Source: JBDUDK01 sp040002995 | GTDB lineage: Bacteria > Actinomycetota > Acidimicrobiia > Acidimicrobiales > Ilumatobacteraceae | NCBI GenBank assembly: GCA_040002995.1 | Contig: JBDUDK010000145.1 | Span: 1 to 64,000, forward strand | Length of the DNA stretch: 64,000 nt | Reading direction: 5' to 3' | Shown: positions 7,806 to 15,509 of the stretch, piece after piece | How the letters are laid out: each line of letters starts with the position of its first letter | Numbering within the stretch: the first letter of the stretch is position 1 | Notes under the pieces: model-generated | What the model was told of the DNA's origin: nothing | What the model saw: only the letters and a program-made list of their open reading frames with translations | Databases searched by the model: none | Program-made: the position numbers and the translations under genes

Positions 7806-8176
7806 CTCACGTCCTCCGAATCGGTGGCGTGTTCTTCCGTTCGAAAGATCCGGCGGCGACCGCGGCCTGGTATCAGACACACCTTCGCCTACCGATCGAG
7901 GACTACGGCGGAGCGACGTTGGGCGCACGCGATCACGAGGCCGTGTGGGCTCCGTTCGCGGCCGACACCAACTACTTCGGACCGACCGATCAGCCGCTCA
8001 TGGTGAATTACGTCGTCGCGGATCTCGATGCCGTCCTCGAGAGCCTCCGCGCGGACGGTGTCGAGGTGGATGATCGCTTGGAGGAGACCGAGCTCGGACG
8101 CTTCGGCTGGGCGGTCGACGGCGATGGCCGGCGCTTCGAGCTCTGGCAGCCACCGGCGGCTGGCTATCCGGCCTAG
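7802..8176 (+). CDS. VOC (glyoxalase/bleomycin-resistance fold) protein
   Basis: A 124-residue single-unit vicinal-oxygen-chelate protein with two beta-alpha-beta-beta-beta halves: GGVFFRSKDPAATAAWY opens the first, and MVNYVVADLDAVLESLRADG the second. The C-terminal GRRFELWQPP supplies the usual metal-ligand Glu. The TTG start overlaps the monooxygenase stop, indicating translational coupling. Members include dioxygenases, glyoxalases and binding proteins; the specific activity is not predictable. A downstream step or substrate chaperone for the flavin enzyme is an inference from the overlap. Confidence 0.75.
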   Translation: MTHVLRIGGVFFRSKDPAATAAWYQTHLRLPIEDYGGATLGARDHEAVWAPFAADTNYFGPTDQPLMVNYVVADLDAVLESLRADGVEVDDRLEETELGRFGWAVDGDGRRFELWQPPAAGYPA

Positions 8177-8209
8177 GAGCCAATCCCGCCGGGGCGTTCA
8201 AGCGTAGGT

Positions 8210-8590
8210 ATGGGCATGACCCCCCGCCGCAGTGTCGTCGTCTCGATCGTTGTCATCCCCCTGCTCCTGCTCGCTGTGGCGTGTAGCAGCAGCAAGAAGG
8301 GCACGACCGGGGCGACGGCCGCGGGGTCGGGAGGGCCCACCGTGGTGGCCAAGGACATCGCCTACTCGCCCTCGACGCTCGCGGTGAAGGCGGGCGACAC
8401 CGTCACGTTCGCCAACAACGACAACACCACGCACACGTTCACCGCTGACGACAAATCATTCGACTCCGGGCGGGTTGATTCCGGTAAGAGCTCCACGTTC
8501 GTTGTTCCGGCCAGCGCCACCGCGGGTACCAAGATTGCGTTTCACTGCGAAATTCACAGCTCGATGAAGGGGACGCTCACCGTCGGCTGA
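8210..8590 (+). CDS. Cupredoxin-like lipoprotein (plastocyanin/azurin fold)
   Basis: A 126-residue exported protein. The signal peptide ends in the lipobox LAVAC (Cys25), followed by a Ser/Gly linker and a blue-copper domain (about 44-126). Expected copper ligands are His75 (TTHTF), Cys113 and His116 (FHCEIHSSM) and Met119, the full type-1 set. It should sit on the outer face of the cytoplasmic membrane as an electron carrier. The partner enzyme is not in the window; the copper-independent neighbours give no clue. Its last 14 bases overlap the 3' end of the convergent aminopeptidase gene. Confidence 0.85.
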   Translation: MGMTPRRSVVVSIVVIPLLLLAVACSSSKKGTTGATAAGSGGPTVVAKDIAYSPSTLAVKAGDTVTFANNDNTTHTFTADDKSFDSGRVDSGKSSTFVVPASATAGTKIAFHCEIHSSMKGTLTVG

Positions 8591-11123
8591 ACTGCTCCAG
8601 CAAATCGGGCGTGGCTCGTTGTCGGAGCTTGACGTTGATGCCCTCACGCTCGAGCAACTGATCCAGCGTGCGCGCCGCTTGCGGGACGGGGTGTTCCGCG
8701 AAGAATGCCTTGGTGTCGGCGTACTGCTCTGGCTTCGTCAGGGTCTTGATCGGGTCGAGCATGCGGATGATGCTCGTATCGGGAAAGCGGGCATTTATCT
8801 CGGTCCAGCGCGTGCGGACGAGGCGCCACGCTCGCTCGCCGTGGTCGCGATTCGCCATGCACCGGCCGATGAGGAACGGCGCGTTCTGCGAGCGGACCTT
8901 CCCGCTCATCGCCAAGTCGAGGGTGCGGTCGACGAGGTCGGGATCGCTTACCTCCGCGAGGGCGTAGAGGTAGCGCAACTCCTCCTGTGGTGTCGTAGCC
9001 GATTGAAGGCGGGCTTGAATGCGCTCGAAGTCGCTCGCGTCTCCGGTAGCGGCCACCACGTTGACGGCGGCGACGGCGAGGGCAGGATCGACATTGGGGT
9101 CGTCGAACAAGGCGCGGGCCCGCGCCTGAGCCGTGGAGTCGGCTCCGAGCAGCGCAAGCGCGCGCACGAGCGTGCCCCTGAGCTCAGCATCGAGCGACCG
9201 TTCGAGGGGGACCGGTGCCCAGCCCAGCCGCTCCACCGCAGGGGTCAACAGCTCCCGCACGAAGGCCTGGAAGCTGGTTCGGGCCTCCCCATCGAGGAAG
9301 CGGTCACACCAGCGCAGCCCGGCCAGCAGGAGCTGCCAGACCGAGAGCTCAGTCTCGCCCGCGAAGCCCCGCGCGAACTGGCAGAACTCATCGGCGCCGG
9401 TGAGCCCGGCGATGACGGCTCCCCACGTGTCGTCGACGAGCTGATAGCGCTCGGCGGCGGAAAGCTCGGTCGTGGCCACCGAGGCGAGGCGCTGGAGGAG
9501 CGGACCGTCGTAGCGCGAGCGATAGAAACCGTGCGCGCCGGCATTGACCACCACGACGGCATCGGGGGTCATGGTCGGGAGCATCGTCGACGCACCGTCG
9601 AGGAGGAGCTTGTCGACCTGAGTCGCGCCACCCGCGCTCTGGCGCACGAGGACCGGTACGGCCCACTCGCGTCCGTCGTCGTCGCCGTCGAAGAGGAAGC
9701 GATGCTGGCGCAGCACGATGTTGTTGCCGTCGTCAGACAGCGACGCAGAGACGACGGGGTGGCCGCCCTGCCAGATCCAGCTGTCCATGATCTTGCGGAC
9801 GGGATCGCCGGTGACGGCCTCGATGGCGTCCCACAAGTCGCCGGTTTCGGTGTTTTCGTACGCGTGCACCGTGAGGTAGTGACGGATGCCGTCGCGCAGA
9901 CGATCCTCGCCCAGATACTGCTCGAGCATGCGCAGCAGCGCCGCTCCTTTTTGGTATGTGAGCACGTCGAACATGCCCTCGGCGTCGGCGGGTGAGTTGA
10001 CCGGGTACTCGATGGCCCGCGTCGACTGCAGCCCGTCGACCTCGAACGCGGCGGTGCGCTCGAGACCGAACGCCACCCACCGCTGCCAATCGGGCCGGTA
10101 GGCGTCGCACGCCATGACTTCCATGAACGTGGCGAACGCCTCGTTCAGCCACAGTCCGTTCCACCAGCGCATCGTGACGAGGTCACCGAACCACATGTGG
10201 GCGAGCTCGTGAGCAACAACGTCGGCGACGAGCATCTCCTCTTGCATGGTGGCGCTCGCCGGGTCAACAAGAAGCAATGCCTCGCGGAATGTGATGCAAC
10301 CGAGGTTTTCCATCGCGCCGGCGGCGAAGTCGGGCACGGCGATGAGGTCGACCTTCGCGTCCGGATAGGGAATGCCGTAGTAGTCGACGAAGTGCTGCAG
10401 CGAGAACTTGCCGACGTCGAGTCCGAAGCCGGTGAGATGAGCTTTGCCGGGCACGTGCACGATCCGCAGCGGCACACCATCGACGTCGACGGGCTCAGTC
10501 GCCTCGAGCCGCCCGACGATGAACGCGACGAGATACGTCGACATCACCATGGTGTCAGCGAAGCGGACGCTGATCCGGCCATCGGGCAACGCGGTGCGGT
10601 CGACTTCCGGCCCGTTTGACACACCCATGAGATCGGCGGCCAGTTCGAGCGTCACGCCGAAGCTCGCCTTCAAGTCGGGCTCGTCCCAGCACGGGAACGA
10701 CCGGCGGGCGTGGGTGGCCTCCATCTGAGTCGTGGCGATCACCTGCTCTTTACCCTCGGCGTCGGTGTAACGGCTCCGGTAGAAACCCCGCAGCTTGTCG
10801 TTGAGGGTTCCGGTGAACGAGCAATGCAACGTGGCCGGTCCGGCGGAGAGCGTCTCGGCGAACGTGAAATAGGCGCGTTCAGATTCCTCGTCGAGGCGGA
10901 CGGTGGCTTCGAGCCTTCGTCCCGCGGCGGTGGTGATGGCCGCCGACCCGATTTCGAGCTCGATGGCGTTGACCACCAACTCGGCGCTGGGCTCGAGCAC
11001 TTCGATCGTCACGTCTTCGTGCCCGGTGAACTTCCCCCCCTCGAGGTCGGGGGCCAGGGTCAGCCCGTAGCGTCGGGGAACCGCGGTACGGGGCAGTCGG
11101 TAGTCATGCTCGTCGTTGGGCAC
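8577..11123 (-). CDS. pepN: Aminopeptidase N (M1 family zinc metallopeptidase)
   Basis: An 848-residue cytoplasmic M1 aminopeptidase that removes N-terminal residues from peptides. The exopeptidase motif GAMENLG is at 269-275. The zinc site is HELAH (305-309) plus Glu328 in WLNEAF. The N-terminal beta-sandwich covers about 1-200, the catalytic domain about 200-440, and the helical ERAP1-like C-terminal domain follows to the end. Length matches actinobacterial PepN. It starts with GTG. It stands alone on the minus strand, flanked by plus-strand genes on both sides. A role in peptide recycling is family knowledge. Confidence 0.95.
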   Translation of the reverse strand: MPNDEHDYRLPRTAVPRRYGLTLAPDLEGGKFTGHEDVTIEVLEPSAELVVNAIELEIGSAAITTAAGRRLEATVRLDEESERAYFTFAETLSAGPATLHCSFTGTLNDKLRGFYRSRYTDAEGKEQVIATTQMEATHARRSFPCWDEPDLKASFGVTLELAADLMGVSNGPEVDRTALPDGRISVRFADTMVMSTYLVAFIVGRLEATEPVDVDGVPLRIVHVPGKAHLTGFGLDVGKFSLQHFVDYYGIPYPDAKVDLIAVPDFAAGAMENLGCITFREALLLVDPASATMQEEMLVADVVAHELAHMWFGDLVTMRWWNGLWLNEAFATFMEVMACDAYRPDWQRWVAFGLERTAAFEVDGLQSTRAIEYPVNSPADAEGMFDVLTYQKGAALLRMLEQYLGEDRLRDGIRHYLTVHAYENTETGDLWDAIEAVTGDPVRKIMDSWIWQGGHPVVSASLSDDGNNIVLRQHRFLFDGDDDGREWAVPVLVRQSAGGATQVDKLLLDGASTMLPTMTPDAVVVVNAGAHGFYRSRYDGPLLQRLASVATTELSAAERYQLVDDTWGAVIAGLTGADEFCQFARGFAGETELSVWQLLLAGLRWCDRFLDGEARTSFQAFVRELLTPAVERLGWAPVPLERSLDAELRGTLVRALALLGADSTAQARARALFDDPNVDPALAVAAVNVVAATGDASDFERIQARLQSATTPQEELRYLYALAEVSDPDLVDRTLDLAMSGKVRSQNAPFLIGRCMANRDHGERAWRLVRTRWTEINARFPDTSIIRMLDPIKTLTKPEQYADTKAFFAEHPVPQAARTLDQLLEREGINVKLRQRATPDLLEQFSRR

Positions 11124-11183
11124 GGGTGCGGAGGCTACTTACCGGCGACTCCGCCCGGCGCAGGGAAGCCGTACGGTGGTCGG

Positions 11184-12599
11184 GTGCGGCGCATCGGAAG
11201 CGTCTTGTTGGCGGTCATGGCGGGCACTATCGCAGCCTGTGGAGGCTCCACCTCCACCTCACCTCCCGAAACCACGCCCCCCGTCACGACCTCGGCTCCG
11301 GTCGAGGCCAGTCAGATTTGGTCGAGGCGTTGGATCGAGGAGGTCGAGAGCTTCGTGCGGTCGGACAAGCCCGGTCCCCCTGCGACGGCCAGGATCTACG
11401 CCTACGCGGCGGCGAGCTGCGCCGACGCCATGTCGGCCTCCGACGGAGGAGGGCCCGAGGCCAACGAGGTGACCCGCCAGGTGCTGCGAGCGTTGCTGCC
11501 CAAGCGCGCGGCGGAAATCGACACGTTCGCAGCCACGCTGGCGGCGCCAGTGACGCTCGCCAAGCCGTTGCAGGACTTGGCGGCGCAATACGTCGCGCGG
11601 ATCCCTGCCGACGGGGCCGCCGCGGACAACCCCGACGCCGCGATGGCGACAGAGCCTGCCGGCGACGGCCATTGGGTCCGCGTCGGTGGCGCGGGTCCGG
11701 CTAACCCGACCGCCGGCACGTGGATGCGCTGGATCCTCCCCGCAGGCACGAGGTTCACGGTGCCACCGCCGCCCGAGTACGGCTCGAAGACCTACGAGGA
11801 AATCGTGGGGACGCGCTACGAAGTGCTGGCCGATGCCGCACCGCTCGTGCCGCTTGATCCGCACACCATCGGGTGGGATGGGAGCGACGCCCCGATCTAC
11901 CACGGCCGCATCACCGTCTTCGATCTCGTCACGCGGCAGTTCTTCGACATCCTGCCGTTCCCGAACGACCACACCTACTTCCAGCCCGTCGCCGTCGACG
12001 ATCACACCCTCGAGGTGCTCTATGCGCCCGAACCTTCTTTGAACGCGGTCTATGGCTCCGTCAAGTGGACGCGGCTTACCCGTCGGCGGGTCGACCTCGC
12101 AACGTTCCACTACGTCGACCAGGAAGTCGCCCTTCCGCACGAATTTTTTGAATCCGTTAACGAGGCGCAAAACCAATCGATCGACCTCGGTTGGACCGAG
12201 AGGCCGGACTACCGGACCGTTCGCGGCCATCTCGTCGACGCGCCCGGCGGACGGCTCAGTTTCGTGGTCGACAGCACCGCGCCCACCTACGACAACTGGG
12301 TCGTCGACGGCGTGAAGATCACGGCCGACCAAACGAACGCCACGAATGCGCTCACGAAGGTGGCCGACGGCTCGCCGATCACGACGATCCACACCGACCC
12401 TGGCCTGCTCGGGGTATACGGCTACCGCACGGGTCTCCTCTACCTGACGATGCCCATCGCGTCCGCACCTCTCGCCGGCGGCGTGCATCCGGTGGGTCCG
12501 GCCGTGCTCAACCCCACGTCGGGCGTCGTGGCCCCTCTGTTCGACTACAGCTCGCCGGCGAATGTGGGCGTCTTCGTCGTCGGCATCCTGCCGCGCTGA
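11184..12599 (+). CDS. Lipoprotein, N-terminal half resembling vanadium haloperoxidase/PAP2-like proteins
   Basis: A 471-residue exported lipoprotein: the signal peptide ends at the lipobox TIAAC (Cys19), followed by a Thr/Pro linker. Residues about 60-190 (ARIYAYAAASCADAMS, a long helix with QVLRALLPKRAAEID, then GHWVRVGGAGPANP and a Pro-rich turn) recall the N-terminal helical part of bacterial vanadium-haloperoxidase-related proteins. The remaining roughly 280 residues are beta-rich and contain no phosphate/vanadate site (no SGH or KxxxxxxRP motif), so catalysis of that kind is unlikely. The GTG at 11184 gives the best signal peptide. It is monocistronic, divergent from pepN, with the kinase gene 24 bases downstream. 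Function unknown. Confidence 0.6.
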   Translation: MRRIGSVLLAVMAGTIAACGGSTSTSPPETTPPVTTSAPVEASQIWSRRWIEEVESFVRSDKPGPPATARIYAYAAASCADAMSASDGGGPEANEVTRQVLRALLPKRAAEIDTFAATLAAPVTLAKPLQDLAAQYVARIPADGAAADNPDAAMATEPAGDGHWVRVGGAGPANPTAGTWMRWILPAGTRFTVPPPPEYGSKTYEEIVGTRYEVLADAAPLVPLDPHTIGWDGSDAPIYHGRITVFDLVTRQFFDILPFPNDHTYFQPVAVDDHTLEVLYAPEPSLNAVYGSVKWTRLTRRRVDLATFHYVDQEVALPHEFFESVNEAQNQSIDLGWTERPDYRTVRGHLVDAPGGRLSFVVDSTAPTYDNWVVDGVKITADQTNATNALTKVADGSPITTIHTDPGLLGVYGYRTGLLYLTMPIASAPLAGGVHPVGPAVLNPTSGVVAPLFDYSSPANVGVFVVGILPR

Positions 12600-12623
12600 C
12601 CCGACCCACTAGGTTCACCGAAC

Positions 12624-13622
12624 GTGCCGGACCGTCATGTCTTCGACGTCGTGGGTATCGGCAACGCGCTCGTCGACGTCATCGTGCACGGTGAGAACGA
12701 CTTTCTCGAGCGCAACGGCCTCGTCAAGGGGTCGATGACGCTGATCGACAAGGACCGCGCCGTCGAGCTGTACAAGGCGATCGGCTCGGGCGTCGAGATG
12801 TCCGGTGGGTCGGCAGCCAACACCATGTGTGGCGTCGCCAGCTTCGGTGGCCGGGGCGGCTACATCGGAAAAGTCGCTGACGACGACCTCGGGACCCTCT
12901 TCGGACACGACCTTCGCGCGGTGGGCGTGGCGTTTCGCGGACCGAAGCCGGGCGACGAGATCCCGACCGGACGCTGCCTCATCGTGGTCACGCCCGACGC
13001 CGAACGCACGATGAGCACGTTCCTCGGCATGTCCTCGCTCCTCGTGCCCGACGACGTCGACCCGGACGTGGTGGCGAGCGGCAAGGTCGTCTACCTCGAG
13101 GGGTATCTCTGGGACCGACCCGAGGCGATGGCCGCGTACCGCAAGGCGGCCGCCGTCGCCCACGACGCGGGCAACAAGGTGTCGCTCACCCTGTCGGATT
13201 CCTTCTGCGTCGACCGTCACCGCGAGGCGTTCCTCGACCTCGTCGCGGGCGAGGTCGACATCCTTTTCTCGAACGAGGATGAGATCTGCTCGCTTTATGA
13301 GGTGGACTCGTTCGACGACGCGGTCGCCCGAGTCTCGAAACACGTGGAGATCGCGGCGATCACATGCGGAGCCAAAGGGTCGATCGTCGTGAGCCGCGAT
13401 GGTCAGGTGGCGGTGCCGGCCGAGCCGGTCGACGAGGTGGTCGACACCACGGGTGCGGGCGACCTCTACGCCGCCGGTTTCCTGCACGGGCTCACCCACG
13501 ACCGAACGTTGGTGGATTGCGCCCGCCTCGGCTCGATCGCTGCTTCCGAGGTGATCTCGCACGTGGGCGCCCGGCCGGTCACGTCGCTCGCCCGGCTCGC
13601 ACGAGCCGCGGGATTCCGATGA
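12624..13622 (+). CDS. PfkB-family carbohydrate/nucleoside kinase (adenosine kinase-like)
   Basis: A 332-residue ribokinase-fold kinase. The N-terminal motif VVGIGNALVDV and the GGSAANT substrate signature (residues about 57-63) are followed by the anion-hole motif DTTGAGD (274-280), whose Asp280 is the catalytic base. The length and the GIGNALVDV/GGSAANT combination match the adenosine kinase-like subgroup, which phosphorylates adenosine to AMP. The adjacent phosphorylase supports a nucleoside substrate. It starts with GTG. Its stop overlaps the ATG of the purine nucleoside phosphorylase gene, so both proteins are likely made together. A sugar kinase role cannot be excluded. Confidence 0.82.
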   Translation: MPDRHVFDVVGIGNALVDVIVHGENDFLERNGLVKGSMTLIDKDRAVELYKAIGSGVEMSGGSAANTMCGVASFGGRGGYIGKVADDDLGTLFGHDLRAVGVAFRGPKPGDEIPTGRCLIVVTPDAERTMSTFLGMSSLLVPDDVDPDVVASGKVVYLEGYLWDRPEAMAAYRKAAAVAHDAGNKVSLTLSDSFCVDRHREAFLDLVAGEVDILFSNEDEICSLYEVDSFDDAVARVSKHVEIAAITCGAKGSIVVSRDGQVAVPAEPVDEVVDTTGAGDLYAAGFLHGLTHDRTLVDCARLGSIAASEVISHVGARPVTSLARLARAAGFR

Positions 13623-14443
13623 CCGAGCCCGATCCGTACACGACTGCGGCCGCGTCGGCGGCTCGTATTGCCGAGCGCACCGGAGTGGCGCGCCACGACA
13701 TCGCCATCGTGTTGGGGTCGGGCTGGGCCCCGGCGGCCGCCGCGCTCGGCGAGCCGCGGGCCGAGATCGCGTTTGCCGACCTCGGCGGCTACCCGAAGGC
13801 GACCGTGCCCGGGCATGTAGGGGTCGTCCGTTCGATCGAGGTTGGCGAGTCGAGCGTGCTCGCCTTTCTTGGCCGCGTGCATCTGTACGAGGGCCACGAT
13901 GTATCGGCCGTGGTGCACGGCGTGCGCACCGCGGTGCTCGCCGGGTGCAAAGTCGTGATCCTCACGAACGCGGCCGGAGGCCTGGAGGGACTGCACCCCG
14001 GGCAACCCGTGCTCATCCGAGATCACATCAACCTGACCGCCAAATCCCCGCTCGAGGGACCGAACCCACCGGAGCCGTATCCGATCCGTTTCGTCGATCT
14101 CACCGAGCTGTACTCACCGCGTTTGCGCGCGCTCGTCCAGTCGATTGATTCGAGCATCGTCGAGGGTGTGTACGCCGCGTTCCCCGGCCCGCACTACGAG
14201 ACCCCCGCCGAGATCGCCATGGTGCGGACGATGGGCGGTCACCTGGTGGGGATGTCTACCGCGCTCGAGGCAATCGCGGCGCGCCACCTCGGCGCGGAGG
14301 TGCTCGCGATGTCGCTTGTGACGAACCCCGCCGCCGGCATCAGCGGTGAACCGCTTGACCACGCGGAGGTGGTCGCCACCGGCCGAGCTGCGGCCGAGCG
14401 CATGGGCGTCCTCCTCCACCAAATCGTGCTCGCCCTGGCCTAA
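13619..14443 (+). CDS. Purine nucleoside phosphorylase
   Basis: A 274-residue trimeric-type (PNP/MTAP) phosphorylase that splits purine (deoxy)nucleosides with phosphate into base and (deoxy)ribose-1-phosphate. Seen: the phosphate loop LGSGWAP near the N-terminus, PGHVGVV, GRVHLYEGHD, ILTNAAGGL, the substrate segment FPGPHYETPAE, and the purine-binding Asn in LVTNPAAG. The ATG at 13619 overlaps the stop of the kinase gene (ATGA). The pentose phosphate product can be handled by the phosphomutase gene 1 kb downstream. An inverted-repeat element follows the stop and separates this gene from the convergent LLM flavoenzyme gene. Confidence 0.9.
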   Translation: MTEPDPYTTAAASAARIAERTGVARHDIAIVLGSGWAPAAAALGEPRAEIAFADLGGYPKATVPGHVGVVRSIEVGESSVLAFLGRVHLYEGHDVSAVVHGVRTAVLAGCKVVILTNAAGGLEGLHPGQPVLIRDHINLTAKSPLEGPNPPEPYPIRFVDLTELYSPRLRALVQSIDSSIVEGVYAAFPGPHYETPAEIAMVRTMGGHLVGMSTALEAIAARHLGAEVLAMSLVTNPAAGISGEPLDHAEVVATGRAAAERMGVLLHQIVLALA

Positions 14444-14450
14444 CCAAAAC

Positions 14451-14551
14451 CTCGAAACGTGCCTCCACGGAACAAACCCTCGAAACGTGGCGAGGCCGCC
14501 GAGAGGTTTCGAGGGTTGTGTGCCTCCAAGGGAACGAACTCTCGAAACGTG
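14451..14551. repeat. Intergenic repeat cluster with CTCGAAACGTG units
   Basis: CTCGAAACGTG occurs three times (14451-14461, 14479-14489, 14541-14551) and its inverse once (14506-14513). Two approximately 31-nt direct copies starting gtgcctcca run from 14459-14489 and 14520-14551 with a few differences. The core is shared with the hairpins at 34.9 and 45.4 kb. The cluster sits between two convergent genes. Confidence 0.8.
14475..14517. terminator. 12-bp inverted repeat between convergent genes
   Basis: AACCCTCGAAAC (14475-14486) pairs perfectly with GTTTCGAGGGTT (14506-14517) across a 19-base loop. It lies between the stops of the phosphorylase gene (plus) and the LLM gene (minus), where a bidirectional terminator is expected. 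No clear T-run follows on either strand. Confidence 0.5.
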
Positions 14552-14627
14552 GGCGACGTCCGGGGCCACGGGACGCGGCGCCGCGGGGCTCGTGCGGGCG
14601 GTGGACGGCGCGACCGGCGCGACGCGG

Positions 14628-15425
14628 TTAGGCGCGCTGGGGGCGCTCGCGACGGAGGATCTCGCCGGCGATGCGGAGGGCGTCGGGTCCGTAGCGCTGG
14701 TCGGCGAGGAGGATCAGCCGGTCGACGCCGAGGTCGTCGAGTTTGCGCCGCTGTGCGGTCCGGGGGTCGAGCCACTTGTCGTCGAGCGCGCCGAAGACCG
14801 TGGCGAGGAACGGCCGCTCGCCGGCCGCGGTCCTGGCCTCCTTCAGCAGATCGCCGAGGTGAGGATTGAAGGCCTGGGTATTGATGCCGTCGCCGACGCG
14901 TCCCGACAGCTCGGCCATCTTCGGACCAAACGCGCCGATGATGATCGGAGGACGCGGATCAGGGCGTTGGAACCCGAGCCCCGCCCCGGTCCAGCAACCG
15001 CGGATGATGCGCACGGCATCTTCGACCATGCGGCGCCTGACATCGTCTGACGGCACGGTGCGCTTCAGCGCGATCTGTTCGGCCGCGTAAGGCGTGTCCT
15101 TGCCGCCGCCAGCCCCGAGGCCGAGCATGAGCCGCCCGTTCGACACCTCCTGAAGTGTGGCGGCCATCGCCGCGAGCGTGCCGGGATCGCGGTTGGCGAC
15201 GTTGAGCACGAGCGGCCCGATCATCACCCGAGACGTGACCTCGGCCAGCGCGGACAGCAACGTCCAGCACTCGAGGACATGCTCGCGACGGTGTACCCGA
15301 CCCGCGAGGTGGTCCCACGTCCAGATCCCGTCGAAACCCGCCTCTTCCGCCGCTAGGGCGGCCGCCCGGAGGTCGGCCCAGCGGGCGCCAAACGGGTCGA
15401 GCAAAAGATCGACCTTGAGCGCCAT
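14628..15425 (-). CDS. LLM-class flavin/F420-dependent oxidoreductase
   Basis: A 265-residue luciferase-like TIM-barrel oxidoreductase using FMN or F420. Seen: the N-terminal KVDLLLDPFGARWADL, the cofactor-side strand GFDGIWTWDHL, the VMIGPLVLNVANRDPGTLA motif common in F420-type members, and GRLMLGLGAGGGKDTPYA. The C-terminal barrel segment PIIIGAFGPKMAELSGRVGDG is also typical. The ATG at 15425 was chosen because the upstream extension falls into the divergent phosphomutase gene. It is convergent with the purine nucleoside phosphorylase gene. The substrate is unknown, and there is no obvious link to nucleoside metabolism. Confidence 0.8.
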   Translation of the reverse strand: MALKVDLLLDPFGARWADLRAAALAAEEAGFDGIWTWDHLAGRVHRREHVLECWTLLSALAEVTSRVMIGPLVLNVANRDPGTLAAMAATLQEVSNGRLMLGLGAGGGKDTPYAAEQIALKRTVPSDDVRRRMVEDAVRIIRGCWTGAGLGFQRPDPRPPIIIGAFGPKMAELSGRVGDGINTQAFNPHLGDLLKEARTAAGERPFLATVFGALDDKWLDPRTAQRRKLDDLGVDRLILLADQRYGPDALRIAGEILRRERPQRA

Positions 15426-15509
15426 GACTGCCCCATGCTGCCACCGATGGGCCACGATGTTCACAACCATGAAATCTGGGATCAACGCCGCCCGACCGAG
15501 GCCGGCGTC

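Noticed and set aside
8619..9995. Long open frame on the plus strand inside pepN
   Set aside because: It is opposite to a full-length M1 aminopeptidase with all motifs; its protein has no recognisable family and has antisense-type composition.
14451..14551. CRISPR array
   Set aside because: The repeat units are short, unevenly spaced, partly inverted and only three in number; no cas genes are near.
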